DNA from: Buxus sempervirens
Lineage: Eukaryota > Streptophyta > Magnoliopsida > Buxales > Buxaceae
DNA: 64,000 nucleotides
Reading direction: 5' to 3'
NCBI GenBank assembly: GCA_947561395.2
Contig: OX387183.1
Location: 8,489,883 to 8,553,882, forward strand
Part shown: piece after piece, positions 35,009-46,853 of the stretch
How positions within the stretch are numbered: position 1 is the first letter of the stretch
Layout of the letters: every line of letters begins with the position of its first letter
Position numbers and translations under genes: made by a program
Notes under the pieces: generated by a model
What the model was told of the DNA's origin: nothing
Database searches by the model: none
What the model saw: the letters and a program-made list of their open reading frames with translations, nothing else

Positions 35009-35353
35009 AGCTTTTAATGAATTCAAATCCTTTTTTGAGATCCATTTGCCAACTGTCTTAGCCGTCAGAATCGGCCTCCTTTTTGACAAAGTTTATCTTT
35101 TCAAATTGATTTGCCCGTATGATCTTTACTTTCAATACGCTTTATTCGAGAAGATCTCCAACCGCCGTTTCGATTTCTTTGGGAAGGCAATCGTACCATC
35201 AACACCTTTTTCGGGAAGACCGCGGTCTTATCAAAAGTTATTCTCAGATAGTTTAATCATTACGAATCTTTTTCCATCGGCAGACGTTTTTCCGTAGTGC
35301 GTCGTCTTCCTTCTTTCTGCAAGTTTTTCTTTGTTTGGTTCTTATCATCGATC
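35009..35353. other. Spacer between the two antisense PMD genes
   Basis: 345 bp, T-rich on the + strand. It must hold the 3' end of aORF1 and any promoter of aORF2. I see no clear TATA box and no LTR-like sequence. Confidence 0.5.
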
Positions 35354-36345
35354 ATGGCGGACGAACATCCTAATGACTTGAATCTGTTTAGTGATGGCGA
35401 GGATGGACCTGTTCTCGGTCCATGCACCGATGAAGATACAGAAGAGGCCCCAAAGGTCCTGCACTCTTCTTACCATTTGATCGGTGCCCCTGATACTGTG
35501 CGGTGGGGTAATCTGATTCTTCTTCCTCGTTCTTGGCCTAAGTGTTCAACTGAGTGGAACAAATGGGTTGACAGGTTACGGTCTTATCACATGGAGACCT
35601 GGGTTAGGCTCGGGTTGGCGGAGATAATCTTCTATTCAACCTTTTATATTCCCTTCAATCCTATTTTACTTGGGGTGGCATCGTTTTTCTGGTGTCGGGG
35701 TTCCAACACCTTCTCTTTCTGTCACGGTCCCATGACTCCCACACTCTTAGACGTTTGCTGTATCACTGGCCTTTCCGTTCTCGGGGAAGAAATAGATTCC
35801 AGTTTATCTCTTTTCCCGTCTTCTGTTTTCAGCACTGTTCATGCTTCTTCTGCTTTTGGCACCTTCGTTCGTGCTGAGCGAGTTTCAGATACTGATATTC
35901 CTCCCTCCTTTCAAGAACATTGTTCTTTCTTGCTGTTCCTCCTTTGCCACTTTTTCTGCTGTGGCCCATCTGCTCAGATGGTAAAGGAGTTTGCCGGCAT
36001 TGCGGTAGCCCTTGCCCAGGGTCGCCGTCTGGCTTTAGCCCCTTTCTTTCTCAGCCAGGTCTATCGTGGTTTATATAGTCTGTCCTCCGGCCGATTAGGG
36101 GTTGCCAGTGGCCCTCTTTGGTTCTTACAATTCTGGTTTTACGAATACTTCCCCGGCTTTTTCTGTGAAGCCGTAGATAACCCTTTCCCTGATTATTACT
36201 ATGCCGGCCGTCGTTGGCTTACCGCGACGCCTAGGCAATTGTCTTTTAGGGCTGTTCTTGATTTCTTCCTGGTGGGTATACAAGAAGCTGATCTTCCTTT
36301 ATTTCATCGCTTTTCCTTAGAACAATTCCATGGGTCTCCTCTTGA
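35354..36345 (+). pseudogene. Antisense PMD-type gene 2 (aORF2) of element B, 3'-truncated
   Basis: Starts at ATG (MADEHPNDLNL). It encodes about 330 residues of a second, diverged plant mobile domain: CSTEWNKWVDRL, GPMTPTLLDVCCITGL, LAPFFLSQVYRGLY and GPLWFLQFWFYEYFP, the same order as aORF1. It has no stop within this stretch. Near 36346 it runs into sequence antisense to the reverse transcriptase, so the C-terminal half is lost. The matching C-terminal half of this gene type survives in element A at 1-1629. Two PMD genes therefore lie in tandem in this family. Confidence 0.85.
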
Positions 36346-37787
36346 TAATAAATGGCTTGCTCAAACCCTTGTTCATTCTCTTGGGCTAATAAGACTCCAA
36401 TCGAATCATTTGCAGCCGCTATGTAAAGCTTCAGCGGCCGTTCTTTTGAAGGTGGTACTAAAACCGGTGGCGTTGCCAAATATTGTTTGATGCTTTCGAA
36501 CGCGGCTTGGTGCTCCTCATTCCAAATAAATTCCTCAGTATCTTTGATCTTTAGTAATGGAGATAGGACCCTGATCTTTCCGACCAAGTTTGAAATGAAT
36601 CTCCTTAAGAAATTCACTTGGCCGAGCAATCTTTGTAGTTGTTTCTTATTGGCCGGTGGCTTAGCCTCTATGACCGATTTTGCCTTATTTTTGTCAATCT
36701 CTATTCCTCTTTGGTGCACGAGAAAGCCTAGGAAATTTCCGGCCGATACTCCAAAGGCATATTTTAATGGGTTCATTTTCAAGTTGTACTTTCGAAGTCG
36801 CTCAAAAACCCGCTTTAAATGTTGTAAGTGGTCTTTCTCGGTCTGAGATTTTATCACCACATCATCAATATATACCTCGAGTATCTGACCGATCATATCA
36901 TGGAAGATAAGATTCATTGCCTTCTGATAGGTTGCACCAGCATTTTTCAACCCGAAGGGCATAACTACCCAACAGTAAGTTCCTAATGCTCCAGGGCAAC
37001 GAAATGCCGTTTTAGCTACATCATCTTCGGCAATAAAAATTTGATTATAGCCGGAGTGGCCATCCATGAATGACAAATACTTATGCCGTGATGCATTATC
37101 AACTAAGAGATCAGCGATCGGCATTGGATATTCATCCTTGGGTGTTGCAGAATTAAGATTGCAGAAATCAATACATACCCTAATTTGACCATTCTTTTTT
37201 ATTACAGGCACCACGTTAGAAAGCCAATCAGCATATCGTATTGGCCTAATGAACCCGGCTGATAAAAGCCGTTCTATTTCAACCTTTACTTTACATATCA
37301 TGTCGTCACCCATCCTTCTTGAAGGCTGTCTGAATGGTTTGAATTCCGACTTGATAGGGAGCCTGTGTTCTACCATTTTTCGATCCAACCCTGGCATCTC
37401 TTGGTAAGTCCAGGCAAAACAGTCCGAATAATCGGCCAATAGTTTTTCCATTTCTTGTCTAACCGAAGGTGGTAATAACTTGCTTATGAAAACAGGCTTT
37501 CGTTCTGCTTCTGTTCCTAGGTTGATTTCTTCTAATGAATCCTGGGTTTCTACCTTCAGGTCCTCTAGCTTGGCTGGTGCTGCTTGCAAATCGGCGAGAG
37601 TAATCTCATCCCGATCTTGTATCCTTTCATCATCTTGTTCGTTGATGAATTCGGCTGAATTCACCATTATCTCGCCGTTTTCCGGCCATTCCTGATCCTG
37701 CTGCAATTTCCCTACTTTTTCTTCCTGCATGTAAGTCGTCATCTTTCTTAAGACGGCCTCTGCAACTTCTGATGGTTTAACCATCAT
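36346..37787 (-). pseudogene. Tat-type pol of element B, truncated after RT
   Basis: Begins ATGATG, overlapping the gag-protease stop by 11 nt in the +1 frame exactly as in element A. The reverse transcriptase is complete and uninterrupted (SFMDGHSGYNQI, CWVVMPFGLKNAGATYQ, YIDDVVI). The reading continues into the first RNase H (SIGVLLAQE) and ends at the deletion junction near 36346. Beyond it the frame runs on through the antisense of the PMD gene to 36246. The second RNase H and integrase are absent, so this copy would depend on another element for integration. Confidence 0.94.
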
Positions 37788-40700
37788 TTGGTAGTTCTTT
37801 GAGTTCGGCGACTGCGGCTACCTCTGTAAGCCGGTGTTGCGCCGATTGTAGCATAGCCGAACTTGAAGCTATCAGCTGCCCATTCTTGTCATATCCATTA
37901 AATGAAATAGGTTTTACCCCTTCGTGATAAAGGGATGCATGTGCGGCATTGGAATCTACGGCAAATGGCCGCTTGTCGGCTTTCACTTCTTCGATCTTGC
38001 CATCTTTCCAAAACAGCAACGATTGGTGTAAAGAAGATGGTACACATCTATTCGAATGGATCCAATCTCTTCCCAGCAATGCGTTGTATCCGGCTGATGA
38101 TTCAATCACGAAGAATGCCGTGAGAGATTGCCGTGCCCCAACCGTTAGTTCGATTGGGAGGATTCCTCTAGTTCCTGTAATACCCCCTGCAAAGTTAGTA
38201 ACAGTGATTTCGGAAGGGATTAAATCCGAATAAGACTTACCTAGCTTCTTCAATGTGGAGATTGGAATGAAATTTATTGCTGTCCCATTATCAATTAGAA
38301 TCCTATTGATAGGGATCCCATTCATGTGCGCCTTTATAAATAAAGGCCTCAGATGTTGAGTCATGGCTAAAGATGGTTCAACAAAACATACCTCTCCAAC
38401 TGGACCGATTTTATCATCATCGGCCGATCTTTGGTCTTTTTCCTCTTCCTCGAGGTGTTCTGGATCGATCACATACAAAGCTATTGGATCTTCCTCTTCA
38501 TTGATCTCTTGTAATCGTGGCAACTCCTGGCTCGCCCCGAAAGTCAGAGGTAAAGTGAGGACCATATGGCAGTCAAGTGGTATCGGGGGCATCCGGCCGA
38601 AACAAATTTCAGCTATTGACGCATCAGCACTCAAAGGAGGTTGACTCAGTGACTCGCTGATCTCGTCTTTCGGAGTTTCGAGCGTCAATTCCTCCGTTAT
38701 TTCTACCGTAGAAGGAGTTGAGATCCTGCTATACTCAGTTAACAATTGTTCAACTAACAATTGTTCTCCTTCTCCTCCGGCGAAATTGTCCGTCAATTCC
38801 TCGTCAGAAACTAGCCTTTCGGTTACTGCATTGGAATTGTGTTCGGGCGTAGTATCTAGAGCGACTTATGAATCGGGTAATGGGCTCTTTTTGAGCCTTT
38901 GTGGTTTTGGCATGCGCCTTTTGGCGACAAACCTAGAAGACCAATATGGCTCCGATGATCCAGTACTCTGTTCTTGGTATCGTCTCTTAGCCTGCTGTCG
39001 CTGCCAGCGTCGCTTCTGCGTTCTGGTTAGCTCTGCGATACTTGCCTGAGCATGGAAAGGAAATTTAGGATGAGTCAATCTTTTCCAGTGACCATCTTGA
39101 ATAATAGGTGGTTTTACCATCCTGGGTTTGACCCTGTTTACCATCCTATATTGTTCGTGAGTCATATAGCCGCTGTCCCTAGCGGAGCTATATGTGGCTG
39201 CGGTCCTTATCGGCGAGCCTACTTGTCTTCCAGAAGTCAAGTATAATGGTCTCTTGCCCCCCTGAGTGTGGCGGGCATCTTCATGCTTGATGGATTTCCC
39301 TTTACACTGGGAATGCTGGTATTCTGTTATCACTTTTTGCCTGCAGTTTTGGCAAAGACGATCTGGTGATATTTCTATTTTCTGCGGAATCTTGCATGGT
39401 GCATCCTTATTAATGGAAGAATCCTCTGAGGCAACCGTCTCCGGTCGCTTTCTGGTTGCCATTTGATTGGAAGATAATTCAGAGGACGCCAAAGCCAATT
39501 TCTTTGTTGTTATCTCGTTAGGATCTTGCTTTCTGCTTTCTTCTATTCTGGGTTCGCGCCTGGATTTATGCCACCATTCGCCCCATATTTCACCTCTTCT
39601 TTCTTGACGCCATGACCGTCCTTGTGTAGGTGGATACCTCCAACAGTTTCTCGGTCGTAGGTTCACCTGGTTTTGCTCTGGTTGCACTTTTTTCCCCCAT
39701 TTTTCTGACGAGGATCCCTCCAGGTCGACTTTAACTGCTGGGGTGCGTTTTGGTAAACCAATGGTGACTATATTCGCCGACACCTCCTTAGGGAAAGGTT
39801 GTGTATCGACCTGCATTTTCCCTTTGTCCGTTTCTGCAAACTTTAGGAGTCCTTTATCAATATTCTCCTGTATCACATTATGAAGCACAGTACACTCATT
39901 AGTTTCATGAGTTTTCACTCCGTGCCATTTACAAGATTTGCCCTTGGCCGCCACATTGGCCGGGATAAAAGGATGGTCTTTAGTCAGTCTGAAGAATCCC
40001 TGTTTTAGAAGGTATTCAAATATTTCGGCCGTCTTATTTATGTCAAAGGAATAATTTCGGCTAAAAGTATTTGTTTCTTTTGTTGCTTCTGTATCCTTGG
40101 TTTTTCGGATAAGAATCGGACAGGTGATTGCTTGTTTTCCAACGACTTCTACAACTCCGTATTTAAAGTTCGGGTCCCTGTAGTAGGACCCGTAAGACGA
40201 GACTTTCTTTTCGTTATCTTCCTGTAACAGCCATTCATATTTGGCTGCTCTGGCCGACAATTCAAATAAATCTTCGAACTGTTCACCTTCGAATTTCTTT
40301 CGAAGTTCAAAGTGTAGTCCGTTTAAGGCCAAATTTGCAAATTCCGATTCCGGTAAAAGGATTCGGCATTTGTTTTTCATATATTTAAAGCGAGCGATAT
40401 ACTTATCGGCCGACTCCCCTGGTTGTTGTCTTAACTGAGCAAGATCAACCATGGTTACTTCGGGTTCCGTACGATAAAATTGGGAGTGGAATTTTTCTTC
40501 CATCATTGCCCAATTTGTAATGGAATTGGCCGGTAATATAATGTACCACGTAAAGGCCTGTCCGGTTAATGAATTTCCAAATAGTCTGAGCCTGAGGAAA
40601 TCATTACCAGACGCCTCTCCACATTGTATCGTAAATCGGCCAATGTGTTCAATGGTGGACTGTTGACCTTCTCCTGAAAACAAAGTGAATTCGGGAATCT

Positions 40701-41361
40701 TGTATCCCCTAGGAAATTCAAATTGCTGGTCAATCCAGCCCGGGTAAGGTTTCCTATAAACTGGCCTAGTCATTCGTCGGTGATATTGATCTCCGATCAT
40801 CTCTTGAATTACATTTTGGATGTAATTATGGTTTACGACCATATTTCTTACCCCAATATCTTCTCTATGGTTCTCCTGTGCTTCCCTTTGTCCCATTGGA
40901 CACACCTCAATTGGAGGCACATTATGAGGAATTGGGATACCGGGTGGTATTTCTCCCCTTAAAGCAGCGGTGTTGGCCTGTTCATTTCGGCCATTTCCAC
41001 CTAAGCTCATGGGCGGTGGTTGCTTAGGGATATTAATCCTTTCATGAACATTCGAACCAGCGGCCGATGTTTCGGCTCGCTCGGCCATCATAGCCGGTCT
41101 TGCCATTGTGGAAAAACCTTCTTGTAAAACTGCTAGGATTCTACCATTATCAGAAGAAATCTTGTTAATACCCTGACCAAAGCCTGCCATTTGTTGGCTA
41201 AGACCTTGTATGGCCTGGATGAGTCGTTCATTAAGATCCAGCTGAGAACTCGAAGGTCCTTCTTCCGGGACTTCTGAACCATAAAGAGGATTTACCTGAG
41301 ATTCGGCAGGTTCCTCTGGCGTTGCATTTTCGGCATGCCGAGTACTTCTTCTTGCCGCCAT
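37777..41361 (-). pseudogene. Tat-type gag-protease of element B, one in-frame stop
   Basis: Likely start ATG at 41361 (MAARRSTRH), 22 nt after the primer site. The gag domain lies around 40650-40200 and is intact here where element A has a stop. The Cys/His stretch CKWHGVKTHETNEC, a basic linker, and an aspartic protease with ILIDNGTAINFIP follow. TAA at 38866-38868, just before the protease part, is the only break, in a short stretch where B also has a 3-nt insertion relative to A. The frame remains open upstream of the proposed start through the primer site into the LTR, to an in-frame ATG at 41571. Confidence 0.93.
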
Positions 41362-41383
41362 TAGTGCTCTTTCAAAGACTAAT

Positions 41384-41402
41384 GGTCCCACCGGGCGTGC
41401 CA
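41384..41402 (-). other. Primer-binding site of element B
   Basis: Same 19-nt sequence as in element A (TGGCACGCCCGGTGGGACC on the minus strand), 8 nt from the LTR. Confidence 0.75.
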
Positions 41403-41410
41403 AAAAAGGA

Positions 41411-42503
41411 TGTTGCTCCGAAATTGGGCCGGTGTGGACACGTGTCGAAAGTGATGATGTGTCTCTACGCGGGTGTGCCAGTATCGTTTGATACAAATGA
41501 TTTTCGGGTCGAATCCTAACCCCGGGCACCTGTTCCGAATCTGAACCGGGATCGGTCCAGTCGTACTGCAAGTCACCTGTAATAAAATGGGTCAGACGAT
41601 GATATGAAGACTAGGGGTCCGGTCTTCGTTTGGGTTCTTGTAAGTGTTTGAAAGTGAAAGCAACTAATGGCACACAAGTCCTTTTATTATAAAATCGGCC
41701 GACGAGCCGAAAGCGACAACAGATAATCTTCAAAATGGAAACAAAAAGTACAAAAAGAAAACCGACAGGGCTTGCAGGACCGGCCTGTCCTGGTCTTATA
41801 GCCGTAATCGGGTATAAGCGTAGGAGGAAGGGGGCGGCTGCTTGCAAAGTCAGTTCAGGGGGTTCACCTTGGATTGCTGCTTACCCGAAAATACGCAAGT
41901 CACCTGGCGTGATCAGAGCGAGTCTCGGGACCGGCTGCTCGGGATTCTGTAAACACAGAACTGCGAGTCAGGGGCGGCCTCAACTTACTCTCCGGTGGCA
42001 GGATTCTGGTGTTAATTGGAGTAAAGAGGGGTCGAAGATGTCACGGCGACTGGAAGCAGTGAGAGAGGTCCTAGTTTATCCTTCTGTATTAGAGGGGATA
42101 AAGGATCACGGATGATCAAAATAATATAATAACCGGTTGCGGTTGGGTGGATTGTGTCCTTGAGCTCTTCGAATTGGTGCATTTTATAGCTGATCTTTGA
42201 CGGTTTGCTCAACGTCCTACTCTTGCACGATCTTCATGGTGGTTGGTCTTCTTCAGTCTTCTGTTCCAAAATGATAACCGCTCAGCCACGATCTTCAACT
42301 GGTTTATTCTTGAACGACCGATGACACGATCTTCTGATATTCGTGGTTTTGTCGTGACTCGAATTGTATTCTTGGTCCTGTGTTCATGCTGACGTGGCTT
42401 AACCAACTATGCGAGGTCTACATGCTTTGATGTCGTGGCCTAAATATGCCCTATAGGAGCCACGTGTCCTTTTCTTATTCGTCGGTCATATAGGGTGTAA
42501 ACA
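41411..42503 (-). repeat. 5' LTR of element B (1093 bp)
   Basis: Pairs with 30670-31761. The TATA box lies on the minus strand at + coordinates 42182-42188, so U3 is the right-hand part and U5 abuts the primer site. Confidence 0.96.
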
Positions 42504-42508
42504 CTAAC

Positions 42509-43119
42509 ATAAAAGTTTGACTTACACAATGACTTAGGGTTGGTAATAATGAAATATATTGTTTTGGTAATAATGAAATATATTGTTTTATAATATAAGA
42601 AGAATATTAAATATACAAAGAATATTTAATATATACAAATAAGAAAGACTAACAAAATTACATAAACGTACAAAGAATATTAAATATATAAGAAGACTAA
42701 AAAGAGACAAGCTTATTAGTATTCAAAATCTTTATTCAAGCACTTTAAATATACATATCATATATAAAAGCATATTTTCAAATATTAATTATAATATATT
42801 GTATGAACATTGGACCGACCCAAAAAGCTAAACGAAAAAAATAGTCAATCTTTGAGTTGGCTTGGGAGGTCTAAACTGAAAGAAACTGCAAAAGCAACAT
42901 AATTTCTAATCGTCCAAACATAGCCTTATGTTTTGAGAGGATGTGCTGTGGGATTTTGAGGATACATTTTCTTGTATTTCTAGACATTATAGTTAAATGT
43001 ATTTTAGGCATAAAACATTTTGTGATTTTTTGAAAGGGGCATCATAAACTTTTTTCTATCCAAACAAGACACAAGGAAAGTTGCATTTCCAATTACACAT
43101 GGTTTCTCCCATCTCCAAT
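42509..43119. repeat. AT-rich right flank of element B, duplicated at 44780-45000
   Basis: Contains two tandem copies of a TTTGGTAATAATGAAATATATTG block. The stretch to about 42820, ending in CATTGGACCGACCCAAAA, recurs at 44780-45003. From about 42830 to 43119 it is unique. No gene is seen. Confidence 0.75.
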
Positions 43120-45003
43120 AAAGCTTTTGAACTTTTTTAAGTGGAATCTATCATCATTAATAGCTCTTTAATACTTGTGTGCAAGTGGGATCCACTACCA
43201 TTAATAGCTCTTTAATATTTGTGTCCAAGTAGAATTTAATACTTTTTAAGTATCAAAATCTATAGAAACCCATAAAAAGATGATTCTAGTTTTTTGATAG
43301 ATTTTAGCATCGGCTTTTAAAATCGAACTTTCAAAAACCCTATCAAATAACATAATAGACCTTGCTTTTTGGATTATGGTCGAATTTAGAAACCAAAAAC
43401 CCAACCAAATGATGCCTAGTTTATTGGAAATCGAATTCAAGCCGAAGGTAAGTAGCTGCGATATACAAGTCGTTTTATTGATTTTGTACAAGCCATTTTA
43501 TTGTCTTGTGAGTGAGTTTTATAAGCATATTACTGGCACAATGTGGTTGTAATAGTAATATATTACTAAAATTTAATTATGTTGATAAAGTTATCTAAAA
43601 GCTAAAACTCAGAACATTGATGATTGAATTTTAATTCATTTTGAAAAATATCACTAAAAATTAATCTCTCCCAAAAATTATTGAGACATCCGTTATTTCG
43701 ATAGGTTCGCTGGACTCACCTCCCTTATTGACTTTTTAACTTCTGCTTTTGTCACCAAAAAATTATTGAGAGGTTTGCTGGAGTGACATCCATTATTTCG
43801 AGAGGTTGGCTGGACTCACCTCCATTATTGACTTTTTAACTTTTGCTTTTGTCTCCAAAAATTATTGAGAGGTTTGCTGGACTGACATCCATGATTTCGA
43901 GAGGTTGGCTGGACTCACCTCCATTATTGACTTATTAACTTTTGCTTTTGTCCGGAAAGGGACTTTGTCTCGTGAAAAGCACTTGACAAGAACAAAAGAA
44001 AAAGCAAAGATTCTCCACTCAATTGTAAAAGATAATAAAGAAAGACTGCCTTTTTGTTTCGACCTGCTTGTCAACCGGTTGCCCTGATAAGCATTTCCGT
44101 TTTGGTCCGATACGCTGTTTGGCTGTTGGTTTGTTGGCCCATTACATCGACTTTGCTGTTGCAACTTTGAAATTGGATATGTTTGTTCCATGAAAACTCT
44201 TAATAGTTTGGCATTTGATTTCTGAACCCCAACTGTTACAGTGCGTTTGGCTGAAGTTCTTCAAGAGTTGGTTGAGCTTGTGCTGGTTTAAGCATATATT
44301 GAACAATTTTTAGGTTGTGGCTGGATGGAAACTGGAAAGCTAGAAAGCTGAGTTTTCCTTTTTAACTCTACAAATGACTTGTGTCTTAACTGTTTTTATT
44401 TTAAATTGGATTGGTGTGATTTGTTTTCAGGTTCTGTCTTGATGAGTAGATTTCATATGTACAAGAAGCAGTCAATAAAATAAAGAATCCGCTCAAAGTC
44501 TGATTCGCTGAATGGAAAAGCTAACATTAATATGTAAAACTTAAGCTTAAAACTATATTTTTGATTGAAGGAGATAGAGAGATAAGATTAGTGTTACTGA
44601 CCCCACTTTGATGAAAACTGGTTTATGATGATAATTGGTTCAAATCTATGCCAAAGGGATTGCATTACTTTGTGTATGCCTTGGACCTAGGGTTGGTAAC
44701 TGGGTGGGCTTGGCCTGACTGCAAACCACATATAAGAGCTAGCCCGTCCATTGAAAGAAACTTTGTGAATTTTTTTTTGGTAATAATGAAATATATTGTT
44801 TTATAATATAAGAAGAATATTAAATATACAAAGAATATTTAGTATATACAAAGAAGAGAGAGTAACATAAACATACAAAGAATATTAAATTTATAAGAAG
44901 ACTAAAAAGAGTTATTCAAGCACTTTACATATACATATCATATATAAAAGCATATTTTCAAATATTATTTATAATATATTGTATGAACATTGGACCGACC
45001 CAA
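43120..45003. repeat. Segmental duplication unit 2
   Basis: Second copy of the 27590-42820 unit but without the solo LTR and without element B, so it is only about 1.9 kb. The pre-insertion site of the solo LTR is visible at about 44205-44212. Both insertions are best placed after the duplication in unit 1. Positions 45004-45207 beyond it hold nothing recognisable. Confidence 0.85.
43671..43952. repeat. Tandem repeat, about 84-100 bp units, three copies
   Basis: Units begin CCAAAAATTATTGAGA at 43671, 43755 and 43855 and contain GAGGTTGGCTGGACTCACC. The first unit is shorter by about 16 bp. Unit 1 of the segmental duplication has only about one copy here (28130-28230), so the array expanded after duplication. 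Confidence 0.85.
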
Positions 45004-45207
45004 AAGTTCCCCTGCACAATCAAACCTGCCCAAAAATTTATGGGGACGATCCTATGGGCAACCAATGGATGACCAAGGCCTGTCCAAGAACAGGCCAGTC
45101 ATCTTGATCAAGGGAGACGACCCAACCCATTAACAGTCCAAACAAAGCATCAACAAATTCAATTTTCTAAAATATAATATGCATCGAAAAACAATACTTA
45201 AAGTAAC

Positions 45208-46850
45208 ATGTTTGCTCCCTTTACTCATCCTATTATATCTATTTCCTTTAAAAAGAATACTTAAAGTAAAATTCTGTTTTTGTTTCTAACTTCCATCATA
45301 GGATTCAGGAAACACCCTTGACTACATCTCACAAGGAAAGATGTATATATAACATGTGAAACCAATACCACTCATTTACATATTTCTATATTCATATCTG
45401 GAGTCAAAACTAAATGAGATAACACAAATTAGTGAGAATATTTTACCTCTGTTGGTTTCTCCTCCACCATTACACTGGCATGATTTCAAGCTGGTTCATA
45501 TTTCTCCTTTGATTTCAACTCTCCAAATGTGGTTACAGGCTAAAATTCAAATACTAAATAGTGTAAAAGCAGCAGTAGATTCTAATGCTAAAGTAAAAGG
45601 TTCAATTAAATGATGGCACAACAGTTGTTTCTAAAATAATAATACTTGGCAAGAATTTAGATGATCTGATAAACAGAACCGTAAGGGAAATAAGCAGAGG
45701 AGGACAAGAGTAAATGGCTGCTCTGTTTTTTTGGTTTACTTTTAACAAATTGCACAAAGTATGAAGTTAGATGATCTTTATTTTTTGGTTTACTTTTAAC
45801 CATTTTGGACAAGTGAGCACAACAGCTATCAGGAATCTGGGATGACCATATAGCACCTTTTTGTTGAGTCGCATCTACACTGTTGTTGGTAGAAGTAGAT
45901 TGTTAGAAAAGGGAAAAAAACTGAAAACAGAGAATGAAGAACATTCCAGCAGCATGTGGTTGTGAGACATAAAATTTTACTTTCGTTTGCTATAATCTTA
46001 CTTCATACATGTTGATAACAACGATATGAAGACGTACCTGTCTGAAAGTTAATCCATGGTTTCATCACATGATATACTAAGCAATACATGGTGAAGCACA
46101 ACAAAAACCATCTTCCTTTCTGCTGCCATTAATTTGTTTATCAATCAGGTCCTTTGTAGATCTATGTAAAGAAACATTTTCTTCTTTTGCATGTTGGTGG
46201 CTTCACCATGTTGCCCTATAGGTTGCTGCTCATAATTAATAAATGCAAAATATTGTAATTTGAATACTCTGTAAATAATCTAAGAGGAAGCACGAATCTT
46301 CTAGATTAAAATCTTAAGCAGTCACAAAACTAGTAGAAAAACATGTAGCTTAACTCCCCTGTATTTCAATAATTTCGTCAACCATCTTTAGAAAATGCTT
46401 TCAATAAGACGTTGCATGCATAGAAACCAAAATTTAACCATTGTCTGAAAATTTGAACATAAAAGAAAGTGACTGATATATGAACATGATTTTCATTCCT
46501 CTTCATTTGAAAGTTTCTAGTTCATGCTTATGCCTAACAGAAAGAGAGAGAGATTATTTATTACCCTCATGTGTGATGGCCATTCCTTCGTTTGTAAAAT
46601 GGTGATGATGAAATGACTAAGAATTCATCAAACATGCACTCCATTTGAGCTGACAGATTATGTTCAATTGCCTAGCAAAACAAAAAGCTTTAAGAAATTT
46701 GAGAACAATGGGGGAAACTAGTACATAAATATTGATGGTATGAGATTGCTTTCAACATCTGAAATGAGAAAAGGGATGAAAAACAAGATACCTGAAAAAT
46801 TGGAAGTCAGGGACCTCAGAAGAAATCCTCCTTGGACAGTCACCATTTAC
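45208..46850. repeat. NLR 3'-flank, copy c (downstream of NLR2)
   Basis: Near-identical in large parts to 10737-12785, including an 85-codon open frame (45356-45613) with the same translation. It lacks a few hundred bases present in copy a (around 11280-11510) and has only a short AG tract (46542-46554). It leads directly into the NLR2 stop codon and probably contains its 3' UTR. Confidence 0.85.
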
Positions 46851-46853
46851 TCA

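Larger units (their letters stand above)
30670..42503 (-). mobile_element. Tat-lineage Ty3/gypsy element B, internally deleted, with two antisense PMD genes
   Basis: Two LTRs (30670-31761 and 41411-42503) bound the element, and CTAAC flanks it on both sides (30665-30669, 42504-42508). Minus-strand order: 5' LTR, primer site, gag-protease, truncated pol (RT plus the start of RNase H), then two + strand PMD genes, polypurine tract and 3' LTR. Relative to element A, the rest of pol, the spacer and the 3' half of the second PMD gene are deleted, with the junction near 36346. The LTRs differ at roughly twenty positions by eye (about 2%), so the insertion is moderately young. It is non-autonomous, because integrase is missing. 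Confidence 0.96.

Noticed and set aside
36246-36490. Overlapping sense and antisense open frames at the element B junction, suggesting a fused RT-PMD protein
   Set aside because: The PMD gene and pol lie on opposite strands. The overlap arises because each frame happens to read into the antisense of the other after the deletion.
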